64,000 nt of DNA from an uncultured Pelagibacteraceae bacterium (GTDB lineage Bacteria > Pseudomonadota > Alphaproteobacteria > Pelagibacterales > Pelagibacteraceae): positions 34,750 through 98,749 of the forward strand of contig CACFVO010000003.1 of NCBI GenBank assembly GCA_902569785.1. Direction: 5' to 3'. Each line of letters begins with the position of its first letter. The first letter of the stretch is position 1. Shown piece after piece: positions 50,311 to 59,040 of this stretch. A model generated the notes under the pieces. It was not told where the DNA came from and did no database searches. It saw only the letters and a list, made by a program, of their open reading frames with translations. Made by a program: the position numbers and the translations under genes.

Positions 50311-50875
50311 CCCTTTTTTTTATTTTTTTAAAAGCAATATACCTATGGTCAATTTTAATTTTTTGTGATTTGGGCATTTGACCAAAAGTAATAGATTCTG
50401 AATGAGGAATAAATATTGGATCATAACCAAAGCCTTTGTTTCCAAGAATTTTATGGGAAATTGATCCTTTGATTTGACCTGTAACCGTAATTATTTTTCC
50501 CTTAGGATATTTTAAGGACAAGCAACATACGAAAGTTGCAGATCTATTTGTTTTCTTTTTCATCTTTTTTAATATAAATCTCATTGCATTGGAAAAACTT
50601 CCATATTTTTTTGCCCATCTAGCTGAATAAATTCCTGGCTTTCCCTTTAAAGCATTAATACATAGTCCTGAGTCATCAGAAATAACAGGCAAACTAGTAA
50701 ATCTGGAAAAATAATTTACCTTTAATTGAGCATTGGCTGAAAAGGTTTTTCCAGTTTCTTTGGGGCTTTTAATCTTAAGTTTTTGAGGTGAGATCTTCTT
50801 TATTTTATTAGATATTAAATAACTTATTTCTTTAAATTTACCTTTGTTATGAGTGCCAATTAAAATTTTTTTCAT
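50297..50875 (-). CDS. rdgB: XTP/dITP diphosphatase (RdgB/HAM1)
   Basis: House-cleaning nucleotide pyrophosphatase of 192 aa that removes ITP, XTP and their deoxy forms. It has the opening ILIGTHNKGKFKEI, the catalytic SDDSGLCINAL and GKPGIYSARWAKKYG, and ends with GFGYDPIFIPHSESITFGQM. Alphaproteobacteria often have rph and hrcA between rdgB and grpE; here grpE is directly divergent, 41 bp away. Confidence 0.95.
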   Translation of the reverse strand: MKKILIGTHNKGKFKEISYLISNKIKKISPQKLKIKSPKETGKTFSANAQLKVNYFSRFTSLPVISDDSGLCINALKGKPGIYSARWAKKYGSFSNAMRFILKKMKKKTNRSATFVCCLSLKYPKGKIITVTGQIKGSISHKILGNKGFGYDPIFIPHSESITFGQMPKSQKIKIDHRYIAFKKIKKRVKIF

Positions 50876-50916
50876 CTATATCTAGTAATTTAAAATTAAC
50901 TCACTATATAGCAATT

Positions 50917-51498
50917 ATGATGAGTGAAAATAATAAAAAAGACCAAACCGATCTTAAAGAGAATGTTGAAAAAAGCCAAATTCCAAAAGAAGAAAAATCA
51001 GTTGAAGAAAAACTTAAGGAATCTGATGATAAATTATTAAGATCATTGGCGGAGATAGAAAATCAAAGACGTAGATTTGAAAAAGAAATTAAAGATGCAT
51101 TTGAATTTGGATCATTTAACTTTGCAAAAGAAAGTTTGGCAATTTTAGATAATCTACAAAGAGCAAAATTAGCAATCAAAAATGATGAAAATTTAAAAAA
51201 AAATAAAGATTTAGATAAATTTTTAGAAAATATAACAATTATAGAAAAAGATTTGATTAATATATTTGAGAAAAATAGAATTAAAAAAATTGATACAAAA
51301 AATAAAAAATTTGACCCAAATTTACATCAGGCTATGTCAGAAATTGAAGATGAAAGCAAAGATACAGGAAGTATTCTTCAAGAAATACAATCTGGCTATA
51401 TGCTAGGTGATAGGCTTCTAAGACCTGCGTTAGTAAATGTTGCAAAGAAAAAAACAACGAAAAAAGAGGAAAAAAATCAAAAAAATGCAGATAAATAG
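50917..51498 (+). CDS. grpE: Nucleotide exchange factor GrpE
   Basis: DnaK co-chaperone of 193 aa that triggers ADP release. A charged, disordered N terminus precedes a long helix (LRSLAEIENQRRRFEKEI) and the C-terminal beta domain (FDPNLHQAMSEIEDESKDTGSILQEIQSGYMLGDRLLRPALVNVAKK), all typical. Two adjacent ATG codons (50917 and 50920) could serve as the start. No CIRCE element (HrcA site) is visible upstream. Confidence 0.95.
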   Translation: MMSENNKKDQTDLKENVEKSQIPKEEKSVEEKLKESDDKLLRSLAEIENQRRRFEKEIKDAFEFGSFNFAKESLAILDNLQRAKLAIKNDENLKKNKDLDKFLENITIIEKDLINIFEKNRIKKIDTKNKKFDPNLHQAMSEIEDESKDTGSILQEIQSGYMLGDRLLRPALVNVAKKKTTKKEEKNQKNADK

Positions 51499-51499
51499 C

Positions 51500-51528
51500 C
51501 TTGTAGAAGTAAAAAAAACACCCATATA
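51500..51528 (+). promoter_or_regulatory. Sigma-32 (RpoH)-type heat-shock promoter of dnaK
   Basis: CTTGTAG (51500-51506) and CCCATATA (51521-51528) are separated by 14 bp, close to the heat-shock consensus CTTGAAA-N11-15-CCCCATNT. The element begins 1 nt after the grpE stop, and predicted transcription would start near 51535, about 25 nt before the dnaK ATG (51560). It would give dnaK-dnaJ a heat-inducible start separate from grpE. Confidence 0.6.
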
Positions 51529-51559
51529 AAAAAGTACTAATCAAAGGAATTAAAAAAAT

Positions 51560-53476
51560 ATGAGCAAAGTAATTGGAATAGACCTAGGAACAACAAATTC
51601 ATGTGTAGCCATTATGGATGGGTCACAAGCTAAAGTTCTAGAAAATGCTGAAGGAACAAGAACTACTCCTTCAGTTGTAGCCTTTATAGAAAATGATGAA
51701 AAACTTATTGGTCAACCTGCTAAAAGACAAGCTGTGACGAATGCACAAGATACAATATTTGCTACAAAAAGATTAATTGGAAGACCTTTTGAAGATGAAA
51801 CAGTTAAAAAGGATATTGGAAGAGTTCCTTTTAAAATAATTAAATCAAACAATGGGGAAGCTTGGGTCGAAGGTAAAGGAAAGAAATATTCTCCTTCTCA
51901 AATATCAGCTTTCATTCTTCAAAAAATGAAAGAAACTGCAGAAAAATATTTAGGTCAAGCAGTAACTAAAGCTGTGATTACTGTTCCTGCATATTTTAAT
52001 GATGCTCAAAGACAAGCAACAAAAGATGCTGGAAAAATTGCAGGCTTAGAAGTCTTAAGGATTATTAATGAACCAACAGCTGCTGCTTTAGCTTATGGAT
52101 TGGATAAAAAAAACGGACAAAAAATAGCGGTGTACGATTTGGGTGGTGGAACATTTGATGTTTCAATACTAGAAATTGGAGATGGTGTCTTCGAGGTCAA
52201 ATCAACTAATGGTGATACTTTTTTAGGAGGAGAAGATTTTGATGATGCAATAGTTAAATACTTAATAGATGAATTTAAAAAAGATAATGGAATTGATTTA
52301 AGAAATGATAAGTTAGCTTTACAAAGACTAAAAGAAGCTGCGGAAAAAGCAAAAATAGAATTATCTTCTGCGGCACAAACAGAAATAAATTTACCATTTA
52401 TTACAGCTGACAAATCTGGCCCAAAACATGTTAATTTAAAACTTACTAGAGCAAAACTCGAGGCATTGGTGTCTGATCTTGTGGAAAGAACTTTGGAACC
52501 ATGTAAAGTAGCTCTTAAAGATTCTGGATTCTCAGCAGCTGAAATTAATGAAGTGGTGTTGGTAGGTGGAATGACTAGAATGCCCAAAATTGTTGAGACA
52601 GTAAAGAATTTCTTTGGAAAAGAACCAAATAAAAGTGTAAATCCAGATGAAGTAGTTGCTATGGGAGCTGCTATTCAAGCAGGTGTCTTACAAGGTGATG
52701 TCAAAGATGTTTTGTTGTTGGACGTAACTCCATTATCTCTAGGAATAGAAACTTTAGGTGGCGTATCAACTAAGTTAATTGAAAAGAACACAACTATACC
52801 AACTAAAAAAAGCCAAGTATTTTCTACAGCTGAAGACAATCAGCCTGCTGTTTCAATAAGAGTTTTACAGGGTGAAAGAGAAATGGCTTCAGACAACAAA
52901 ATTTTAGGAAATTTTGAGTTAGTAGGAATACCGCCAGCTACAAGAGGAACGCCTCAAATTGAAGTTACATTTGATATCGATGCAAATGGAATTGTAAACG
53001 TTTCTGCAAAAGATAAAGGAACTGGAAAAGAGCAGAAAATTCAAATTCAAGCTTCAGGTGGTTTATCTGAGGAAGAGATCCAAAAAATGGTTAAAGATGC
53101 TGAAGCTAACAAAGAAGCTGATAAAAAGAAAAGAGAGTCGGTCGATGCAAGAAACCAGGCTGATAGTTTAGTTTTTTCAACAGAAAAAAGTCTAAAAGAA
53201 CATGGTGATAAAATTTCAGCCGAAGAGAAAAAAACCATAGAGAATGGAATTGCAGATCTTAAAAAATCTTTGGAAGGAACTGATTCTGAAGATATTAAAA
53301 AGAAAACACAAAGCTTAATCCAAGTTTCAATGAAACTAGGTGAAGCAGTTTACAAAAGTCAGCAAAAACCTGAAACTAAAACAAAAGAAACAAAAGAATC
53401 GAAACAAGAAAATAAAGATAATGTTGTAGATGCAGATTTTGAAGACGTAAAAGAAGACAAAGAAAAAAGCGCCTAA
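51560..53476 (+). CDS. dnaK: Chaperone DnaK (Hsp70)
   Basis: Hsp70 chaperone of 638 aa. The ATPase domain opens [17 protein letters not shown] and has [36 protein letters not shown] (phosphate and hinge regions), [14 protein letters not shown] and [13 protein letters not shown]. The substrate domain has [14 protein letters not shown] and the C-terminal lid ends [20 protein letters not shown] at 51543-51550 is a fair ribosome-binding site. A sigma-32-like promoter precedes it. Confidence 0.98.
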   Translation: MSKVIGIDLGTTNSCVAIMDGSQAKVLENAEGTRTTPSVVAFIENDEKLIGQPAKRQAVTNAQDTIFATKRLIGRPFEDETVKKDIGRVPFKIIKSNNGEAWVEGKGKKYSPSQISAFILQKMKETAEKYLGQAVTKAVITVPAYFNDAQRQATKDAGKIAGLEVLRIINEPTAAALAYGLDKKNGQKIAVYDLGGGTFDVSILEIGDGVFEVKSTNGDTFLGGEDFDDAIVKYLIDEFKKDNGIDLRNDKLALQRLKEAAEKAKIELSSAAQTEINLPFITADKSGPKHVNLKLTRAKLEALVSDLVERTLEPCKVALKDSGFSAAEINEVVLVGGMTRMPKIVETVKNFFGKEPNKSVNPDEVVAMGAAIQAGVLQGDVKDVLLLDVTPLSLGIETLGGVSTKLIEKNTTIPTKKSQVFSTAEDNQPAVSIRVLQGEREMASDNKILGNFELVGIPPATRGTPQIEVTFDIDANGIVNVSAKDKGTGKEQKIQIQASGGLSEEEIQKMVKDAEANKEADKKKRESVDARNQADSLVFSTEKSLKEHGDKISAEEKKTIENGIADLKKSLEGTDSEDIKKKTQSLIQVSMKLGEAVYKSQQKPETKTKETKESKQENKDNVVDADFEDVKEDKEKSA

Positions 53477-53499
53477 GATAATTAATAAGGAGACGTCCT

Positions 53500-54627
53500 G
53501 TGGCTAAAAGAGATTATTATGATGTCTTGGGTGTAACTAAATCAGCTTCTAAAGAAGAAATTAAAAAAGCCTACCGTAAACTAGCCCTAAAATATCATCC
53601 AGATAAAACAAAGGGCGATAAAAGTTCTGAAGAAAAATTCAAAGAAGCAAGTGAAGCTTATCACGTGCTTTCTGATGAAAAAAGAAAAACAAATTACGAT
53701 CAATTCGGTCATGCTGCTTTTGAAGGAGGCGGAGGAGGTGGTCAAGGTTTTGGAGGATTCGATTTCAATTCCTCTTCATTCTCTGACATCTTTGAAGATT
53801 TTTTTGGAGACTTTGGTAGTAGTGGAACCTCAAGAAGATCTAGTAACAGAGGAAATGATTTAAGATACGATACCAATATAAGTTTAGAAGAAGCTTATAA
53901 AGGATTAGAAAAAAATGTTAAATACACCACGTACAAAAAATGTTCTCCATGCTCGGGTAGTGGAGCAGCAAAAGGATCTAAACCTATAAAATGTAGTTAT
54001 TGCTCTGGAAGAGGTAAAGTAAGAACTAATCAAGGATTTTTTACTATCCAACAAACTTGCCCACAATGTAGTGGTTATGGAGAAACAATAGGAAATCCCT
54101 GTAAAACTTGTAGTGGTAATGGAAAGGTACAAGGAAGTGAAAATGTGACAGTAAAAATTCCTAAAGGTGTTGATGATGGAACTAGAATAAGACTATCTGG
54201 TAAGGGTGAAGCTGGTTCTAAAGGTGGTTCTAGCGGAGATCTTTATCTTTTTATTTCTATCGATAACCATAATATTTTTAAAAGATCTGAGGAGAATTTA
54301 TACTATGAACTTCCAATTTCTTTTTCTGATGCAACTTTAGGAACAACTGTAGAAGTGCCTTCAATCGACGGAGGAAAATCTAAAATTAAAATTCCTGCAG
54401 GAACTCAACATGGCAAACAATTTAGATTAAAAGGGAAAGGTATGCCTGTACTAAGAAGAACTGTTTTTGGAGATTTATACATAAGAGTTATTACTCAAGT
54501 CCCAACATCTCTCTCAAAAAGACAAAAAGAAATATTAGAAGAATTTAATGAAATAGAGTCTAATAAACCTGACCCAGTAATTAAAAGTTTTTTTGAAAAA
54601 GCTAAAAAATTCTGGAAAAGCTCATAA
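53500..54627 (+). CDS. dnaJ: Chaperone DnaJ (Hsp40)
   Basis: Type I Hsp40 of 375 aa that stimulates DnaK ATPase. The J domain has the HPD motif ([10 protein letters not shown]), followed by a Gly/Phe-rich region ([14 protein letters not shown]) and four zinc repeats: [24 protein letters not shown] and CKTCSGNG. The start codon is GTG at 53500, with AAGGAG at 53488-53493. It lies 23 bp after dnaK. Confidence 0.97.
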   Translation: MAKRDYYDVLGVTKSASKEEIKKAYRKLALKYHPDKTKGDKSSEEKFKEASEAYHVLSDEKRKTNYDQFGHAAFEGGGGGGQGFGGFDFNSSSFSDIFEDFFGDFGSSGTSRRSSNRGNDLRYDTNISLEEAYKGLEKNVKYTTYKKCSPCSGSGAAKGSKPIKCSYCSGRGKVRTNQGFFTIQQTCPQCSGYGETIGNPCKTCSGNGKVQGSENVTVKIPKGVDDGTRIRLSGKGEAGSKGGSSGDLYLFISIDNHNIFKRSEENLYYELPISFSDATLGTTVEVPSIDGGKSKIKIPAGTQHGKQFRLKGKGMPVLRRTVFGDLYIRVITQVPTSLSKRQKEILEEFNEIESNKPDPVIKSFFEKAKKFWKSS

Positions 54628-54632
54628 ATAAA

Positions 54633-54797
54633 ATGGAAACCGAGCAAATAATGTCTGCAATATTTTTAATTGCAGTGTTAATTTTAATCTTACCTTCATT
54701 TTTATCTACAAATAATAAGATAAAACAATTTTTAAAAAATTTATCTATTTGGGCTATAATTGTTCTTGTTATTATTGTAATTATAAATCTTGTATAA
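54633..54797 (+). CDS. Small two-helix membrane protein (not in ORF track)
   Basis: A 54-codon frame opens with ATG at 54633, 5 bp after dnaJ, and its stop overlaps the dapB start by one base (TAATG). The product, METEQIMSAIFLIAVLILIL and onward, has two hydrophobic helices (about 7-22 and 39-54) joined by a polar loop SFLSTNNKIKQFLKN. Tight packing on both sides suggests a real gene. I do not recognise the family. Confidence 0.6.
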   Translation: METEQIMSAIFLIAVLILILPSFLSTNNKIKQFLKNLSIWAIIVLVIIVIINLV

Positions 54798-55576
54798 TGA
54801 TGAAAAAAATTAATTTAGCAATAACTGGTTGTATGGGAAGAATGGGTCAACAACTCGTGAAAACCTCGAAAGCCAATAAAAACTTTAAGTTAGTATCTCT
54901 AACTGAAAATAGAATAATAAATAAATCAATAATGGGGATTAGACCAAGTCTAAACACTGAAAACGCATTCAAAAAAGCAAATGTAATAATAGACTTTACT
55001 ATACCCAAATGTACCTTAGAAGTTTTAAAAATTGCCTCAAAACTAAAAAAAAAAGTAGTTATAGGAACTACAGGGTTCACTAAAAAGGAAGAAAATATAA
55101 TAAAAAGATATTCAAGAAAAATTCCTATTCTTAAAGCTGGAAACATGAGTCTGGGGGTAAATTTGCTAATGTATTTGACTGAAATAGCTTCAAAATCACT
55201 TGATAGTAATTTCTTAACTAAAGTTTTTGAAGTTCATCATAAAAATAAAAAAGATTACCCTTCAGGAACAGCTTTAATGCTTGGCAAAGGCATTGCCGTA
55301 GGAAAAAATAAAGATTTGTATAGAGTAATGGGAAAAAGGTATCTAAATAAAAAATCTTTTCCTTACAGTAAAAAAATTAATTTTAACTCACAGAGAAAAG
55401 GATCAGTTATAGGTAAACACGAAGTTTCTTTTTCGAGTGGAAAAGAAATAGTTTCTTTAAATCATGAGGCTTTTGATAGAGCACTTTTTTCAGAAGGCGC
55501 TTTAACTGCCGCAAGATGGATTATAGGCAAAAAACCAGGCTTATACTCTATGAGAAACGTTTTGAATTTTAAATAA
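54797..55576 (+). CDS. dapB: 4-hydroxy-tetrahydrodipicolinate reductase DapB
   Basis: Lysine/diaminopimelate pathway enzyme using NAD(P)H. The track start (54749) lies inside the small membrane gene; ATG at 54797 gives 259 aa opening MMKKINLAITGCMGRMGQQLV, the normal family start with the Rossmann loop. VIDFTIPKCTLE, VIGTTGFTKKE and the substrate site FEVHHKNKKDYPSGTALML follow. It probably shares an operon with dnaJ, the small membrane gene and nth. Confidence 0.95.
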   Translation: MMKKINLAITGCMGRMGQQLVKTSKANKNFKLVSLTENRIINKSIMGIRPSLNTENAFKKANVIIDFTIPKCTLEVLKIASKLKKKVVIGTTGFTKKEENIIKRYSRKIPILKAGNMSLGVNLLMYLTEIASKSLDSNFLTKVFEVHHKNKKDYPSGTALMLGKGIAVGKNKDLYRVMGKRYLNKKSFPYSKKINFNSQRKGSVIGKHEVSFSSGKEIVSLNHEAFDRALFSEGALTAARWIIGKKPGLYSMRNVLNFK

Positions 55577-55586
55577 ATTTAAAACA

Positions 55587-56240
55587 ATGAGTGAAAATAG
55601 AAGAGCGGCTATAGTATTAAGACTCTTAAACAAATTTTATCCTAGAGTTTCGGTTCCTTTAAAACACAGAAACTTATTTACTTTACTGGTGTCTGTAGCG
55701 TTGTCAGCACAAACTACAGATGTAAATGTAAATAAAGCAACAAGTAAAATATATCCAAAATACAACAAACCAGAACATTTTGTAAAACTTGGAAGAAAAA
55801 AAATTGAAAAATTAATAAAAAGTACAGGTTTTTTTAAAAGAAAAGCTAAAAGTGTGTATTTGCTCTCAAAACAATTATTAGAGAAACACGGAGGAAAGGT
55901 GCCTGGAAATTTTGAAGATTTAGAAAAGTTGCATGGGGTAGGACATAAAACAGCTAGTGTAGTAATGTCTCAAGGTTTTGGATACCCTGCTTTTCCAGTA
56001 GATACTCATATACATCGATTGGCCCAAAGATGGGGTTTAACCAGTGGTAAAAATGTTGTTCAGACGGAAAAAGATTTAAAAAGATTATTTCCAAAAAAGT
56101 CATGGAATAAACTTCATTTACAGATCATTTGGTATGGAAGAGAATATTGCCAGGCTAGAGAATGTTACGGTATAGCTTGTAAAATTTGTAAAAGCTGTTA
56201 TCCAAAAAGAAAAAAGTCAATTAAAACTAAAAAAGCTTAA
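55587..56240 (+). CDS. nth: Endonuclease III, with unusual Fe-S cysteine spacing
   Basis: Base-excision-repair glycosylase/AP lyase of 217 aa for oxidised pyrimidines. The helix-hairpin-helix LEKLHGVGHKTASVVM has the catalytic Lys, and FPVDTHIHRLAQRWGL the catalytic Asp. The usual C-X6-C-X2-C-X5-C cluster motif is replaced by five cysteines in CQARECYGIACKICKSC, with spacing X4, X4, X2, X2. A [4Fe-4S] cluster can still be imagined, but it is atypical. Confidence 0.92.
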   Translation: MSENRRAAIVLRLLNKFYPRVSVPLKHRNLFTLLVSVALSAQTTDVNVNKATSKIYPKYNKPEHFVKLGRKKIEKLIKSTGFFKRKAKSVYLLSKQLLEKHGGKVPGNFEDLEKLHGVGHKTASVVMSQGFGYPAFPVDTHIHRLAQRWGLTSGKNVVQTEKDLKRLFPKKSWNKLHLQIIWYGREYCQARECYGIACKICKSCYPKRKKSIKTKKA

Positions 56241-56245
56241 TAAAA

Positions 56246-57175
56246 ATGAAGATTATAGGAATTGGAAACGCGATAGTGGATGTTATTTGTAAAGTAGACG
56301 AAAACTTTCTTAAAAATAACTCATTAACAAAAAGCACTATGAAACTTGTAGACGAGATTGAATTTAAAAAATTACTCTCAAACCTTAAAATTGAAGAAAC
56401 AGTTTCTGGAGGTTCAGTTGCTAATTCAATCGTAGGTCTTTCACAGCTTGGAAATAATGTAGGGTTCATTGGTAAAGTGAGTGATGATGAGCTTGGTGCT
56501 AAGTATGAAGAAGGACTAAAAAAAGAAAAAGTTAAATATTTTTACTCTAAAAAAAAAGAAGTAATTCCTACTGGTACTTGTTTGATTTTAATTACTCCTG
56601 ACTCAGAGAGAACTATGTGTACATTCCTTGGAACAGCAGGAAAAATTAATGAGAAAGATATAGATGTTAATTCAGTAAAAAATAGCAATCTTCTATTGCT
56701 AGAGGGATATCTTTGGGATGAGGGAGAGCCTAAAAAAGCTTTTGAAAAAGCAATTCAAAACTCAAATAAAGTAGCAATGTCTTTATCAGATTTATTCTGT
56801 GTAGAAAGACATAAGTCTCATTTCTTAGACTTAGTCAAAAATAAATTAGACATTACTTTTGCTAATGAGCAAGAAATAATGTCTTTAATAGATACAAAAG
56901 ATTTTAATAAAGTTATTGAATTTTCAAAAAAAATTAAAAAATTGTTAGTTATTACTAGAGGAGAAAAAGGTGCAATTGCAATTAAAGGAGATGAAATTGT
57001 AGAATGCGAAGCTCAAAGAAATCTTAAGATTGTAGACTTAACTGGTGCAGGTGATCTTTTTGCAGCAGGGTTTTTAAATGGTTATATAAATAATCTATCT
57101 ATCAAAGAAAGCTTAGATAAAGGTACTGAAATGTCCTCAAAAATAATTCAAAAGATTGGTGCTCGGATAAACTAA
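56246..57175 (+). CDS. PfkB-family sugar/adenosine kinase
   Basis: Ribokinase-fold kinase of 309 aa. It has the opening GIGNAIVDVICKVDENFL, the substrate-side GGSVANSIVGLSQLG and the C-terminal signature DLTGAGDLFAAGFLNG with the catalytic Asp. Alphaproteobacterial members with this opening are often called adenosine kinase, although the substrate is not settled by sequence. It lies 5 bp after nth and ends 1 bp before the convergent arfA-like stop. Confidence 0.85.
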   Translation: MKIIGIGNAIVDVICKVDENFLKNNSLTKSTMKLVDEIEFKKLLSNLKIEETVSGGSVANSIVGLSQLGNNVGFIGKVSDDELGAKYEEGLKKEKVKYFYSKKKEVIPTGTCLILITPDSERTMCTFLGTAGKINEKDIDVNSVKNSNLLLLEGYLWDEGEPKKAFEKAIQNSNKVAMSLSDLFCVERHKSHFLDLVKNKLDITFANEQEIMSLIDTKDFNKVIEFSKKIKKLLVITRGEKGAIAIKGDEIVECEAQRNLKIVDLTGAGDLFAAGFLNGYINNLSIKESLDKGTEMSSKIIQKIGARIN

Positions 57176-57176
57176 A

Positions 57177-57284
57177 TTATCTTTTTCTTCTTTTAAAACT
57201 ACCTTTTCCTTTTTTAGGTTTAACAACGCGTTTACGATATTTTGTAGTAAATAAATCTAAAGCTATTTTATTTCTTTTTTTCAT
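57177..57284 (-). CDS. arfA: ArfA-like alternative ribosome-rescue factor (not in ORF track)
   Basis: A 35-codon frame, MKKRNKIALDLFTTKYRKRV then VKPKKGKGSFKRRKR. Residues 5-35 align without gaps to the core of E. coli ArfA ([20 protein letters not shown] then KGKGSYMRKGR) with 15 identities in 31, including the KKGKGS core and RxRV. ArfA recruits RF2 to ribosomes stalled on non-stop mRNA. This version lacks the C-terminal extension of E. coli ArfA. The start overlaps the upstream regulator stop (ATGA), so the genes are coupled. Confidence 0.7.
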   Translation of the reverse strand: MKKRNKIALDLFTTKYRKRVVKPKKGKGSFKRRKR

Positions 57285-57907
57285 AATAAATAACCTTTTT
57301 TATCATTCAAAATAAAATCATTATCCAAAAATTTTGTTTTAATCTTTTTTCTTAATCTATAAATATGAGTTTCAACTGTATGGGTATCAGTATCTTCTGA
57401 GTATTTCCAAACTTCGTCTAGTATTTTATTTTTACTTATAGGTTTGTTGTAGCTTAAAAGAAGCTCTAAAAGTTGAATTTCTTTTTCTGTTAATAATACA
57501 TAACTTTTATCTTTCAATAATTTTTTTTCGTTCTTATCTAAAATATATTTTTTAATTTTGATAGAAGAGTTTTTAGAAAAATTTTTTTTAGCTATTGAAT
57601 TCTCAATTATATTGTTAATTTCCTCAAATTTTACTGGCAAAAATATTTTATCAGCAAAAAGGTCAAATTTTATTTTGTCTGAACTGTAAGCTAGAATTTT
57701 TATACTATTAGATTTTTTAAGTATATCTATTGATGAATTTTTGTTAAAGAAATCTTGATGACAAAATAAGACATCATAGCTATTAAAAGTTTTTGAATCT
57801 ATGGTTGTGTCAATTGTTGTTAATTTAAAGTTTAAATGATCTTTAAGTTCCTCTAACGAAATGTTAAAATTTTTAGACCCGAAAGATAAAACATTTATTT
57901 TATGCAT
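57281..57907 (-). CDS. Winged-helix regulator with degenerate receiver domain
   Basis: OmpR/PhoB-like protein of 208 aa. The C-terminal winged helix is convincing (LTEKEIQLLELLLSYNKPIS, then HTVETHIYRLRKKI). The N-terminal half (about 1-105) has the layout of a receiver but lacks its acidic pocket: VLSFGSKN replaces the usual DD pair, and YDVLFCHQDFF has Cys where the phospho-acceptor Asp would be. It is probably a phosphorylation-independent regulator. It overlaps the divergent YkuD gene start and is coupled to the arfA-like gene downstream. Confidence 0.75.
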   Translation of the reverse strand: MHKINVLSFGSKNFNISLEELKDHLNFKLTTIDTTIDSKTFNSYDVLFCHQDFFNKNSSIDILKKSNSIKILAYSSDKIKFDLFADKIFLPVKFEEINNIIENSIAKKNFSKNSSIKIKKYILDKNEKKLLKDKSYVLLTEKEIQLLELLLSYNKPISKNKILDEVWKYSEDTDTHTVETHIYRLRKKIKTKFLDNDFILNDKKGYLL

Positions 57908-58393
57908 ATATTTATAAAAAATAAAAAACTCATCTTAGATAAGTATAGAATAAAATGTGCAATTGGTAAAAGAGGAATTAGAAATAAAAAAAGGGAAGGT
58001 GATAAAATAACGCCAAAAGGTAAATTTAAGATCAAAACGATATTGTATCGAAAGGATCGTGTAGCACTCTTTAAGCCCAAAATTAAGAAGCTTCCTATTA
58101 TAAAAAACATGGGATGGTGTGACGATCCTAAATCTAAGAAATATAATAAGTTGATTAGATTTCCGTTTAAGTATGGTGCTGAAAAACTTTATAGAAAAGA
58201 CAATACTTACGATATAATTTTAGTTTTAGATTACAATTTAAATCCAATACGTAAAGGTAAAGGAAGTGCCATCTTTATACATGTTGCAAAAAAAAATTAT
58301 AAGAATACTTTGGGATGCATTGCAGTTAGCAAAAGAAATTTAAAGAAAATAATAAAAAAAATTAATAAATCAACGCTGGTAAATATCAATTAG
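57902..58393 (+). CDS. YkuD-family L,D-transpeptidase-fold protein
   Basis: A 163-aa protein whose C-terminal part has the YkuD catalytic signature FIHVAKKNYKNTLGCIAVS (His, then Gly-Cys). KREGDKITPKGKFKI near residue 30 is typical of the compact alphaproteobacterial group. No signal peptide is evident, which is unusual for a peptidoglycan enzyme. L,D-transpeptidases cross-link or attach proteins to peptidoglycan. The start codon shares the hexamer ATGCAT with the divergent regulator gene. Confidence 0.8.
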   Translation: MHIFIKNKKLILDKYRIKCAIGKRGIRNKKREGDKITPKGKFKIKTILYRKDRVALFKPKIKKLPIIKNMGWCDDPKSKKYNKLIRFPFKYGAEKLYRKDNTYDIILVLDYNLNPIRKGKGSAIFIHVAKKNYKNTLGCIAVSKRNLKKIIKKINKSTLVNIN

Positions 58394-59040
58394 GATCTCT
58401 CTCCAAATATTAAGCTACCAATTCTTAGGTGAGTAGATTTATACTTAATAGCCTTCATATAATCTGATGACATTCCAATGCTTAGATTTTTTAAACCAAG
58501 TGAAGCATTAAGTTCTGATATGTTTTTAAAATATTCTTCTGTTTTATCATCGTTTGGGGGTATAGCCATTAAACCTAAAACGTTTAAATTTTTTTCTTTA
58601 ACACAATAGTTATAAAAAGCATCTACTTCATTATAAGAAATACCGGATTTTTGAGTTTCATTTCCCATATTAACTTGAATAAAATATTTAATAGACTTAT
58701 TTATGTTTTTTTGACTTTTAGCTAAAACGTCTGCAAGTTTTTGATTATCCAAAGAATGTATATAATCAAATATTTGAACTGCCTTTTTTGCTTTGTTGCT
58801 CTGTAACTTGCCAATCATATGAAGTTTTAAATCTTTTTTTTCTTTTTTTATTTGTAACCACTTAGACTCTGCTTCTTGAACTTTGTTTTCACCATAGTGC
58901 ATGTGACCATAATTAATTAAAGGCATAATATGATCTAAAGAAAATGTTTTGCTTACAGCAACTATTGTTCTTGAATCAGCAATTGAAAATTTTTCAATAT
59001 TAGATTTTATTTTATCAAATCTTTCAATTATGATGCTCAT
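58390..59040 (-). CDS. YggS-family PLP-homeostasis protein
   Basis: PLP-binding protein of 216 aa with an alanine-racemase-like N-terminal fold (PLPBP/YggS) involved in vitamin B6 and amino-acid balance. The PLP lysine is in TIVAVSKTF, then HYGENKVQEAESKW, HMIGKLQSNKAKKAV, NMGNETQKSGIS and LSIGMSSDYMKAI follow as in the family. It overlaps the YkuD gene end by 4 bp, and its ATG touches the divergent TenI-like ATG. Confidence 0.93.
   Translation of the reverse strand: MSIIIERFDKIKSNIEKFSIADSRTIVAVSKTFSLDHIMPLINYGHMHYGENKVQEAESKWLQIKKEKKDLKLHMIGKLQSNKAKKAVQIFDYIHSLDNQKLADVLAKSQKNINKSIKYFIQVNMGNETQKSGISYNEVDAFYNYCVKEKNLNVLGLMAIPPNDDKTEEYFKNISELNASLGLKNLSIGMSSDYMKAIKYKSTHLRIGSLIFGERS

Noticed and set aside
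50876-50916. CIRCE (HrcA) element before grpE
   Set aside because: No TTAGCACTC-N9-GAGTGCTAA-like repeat is present in the 41-bp gap.
52093-52587. 164-aa minus-strand ORF inside dnaK
   Set aside because: It is antisense to the highly conserved DnaK ATPase domain, and its composition mirrors dnaK codons.
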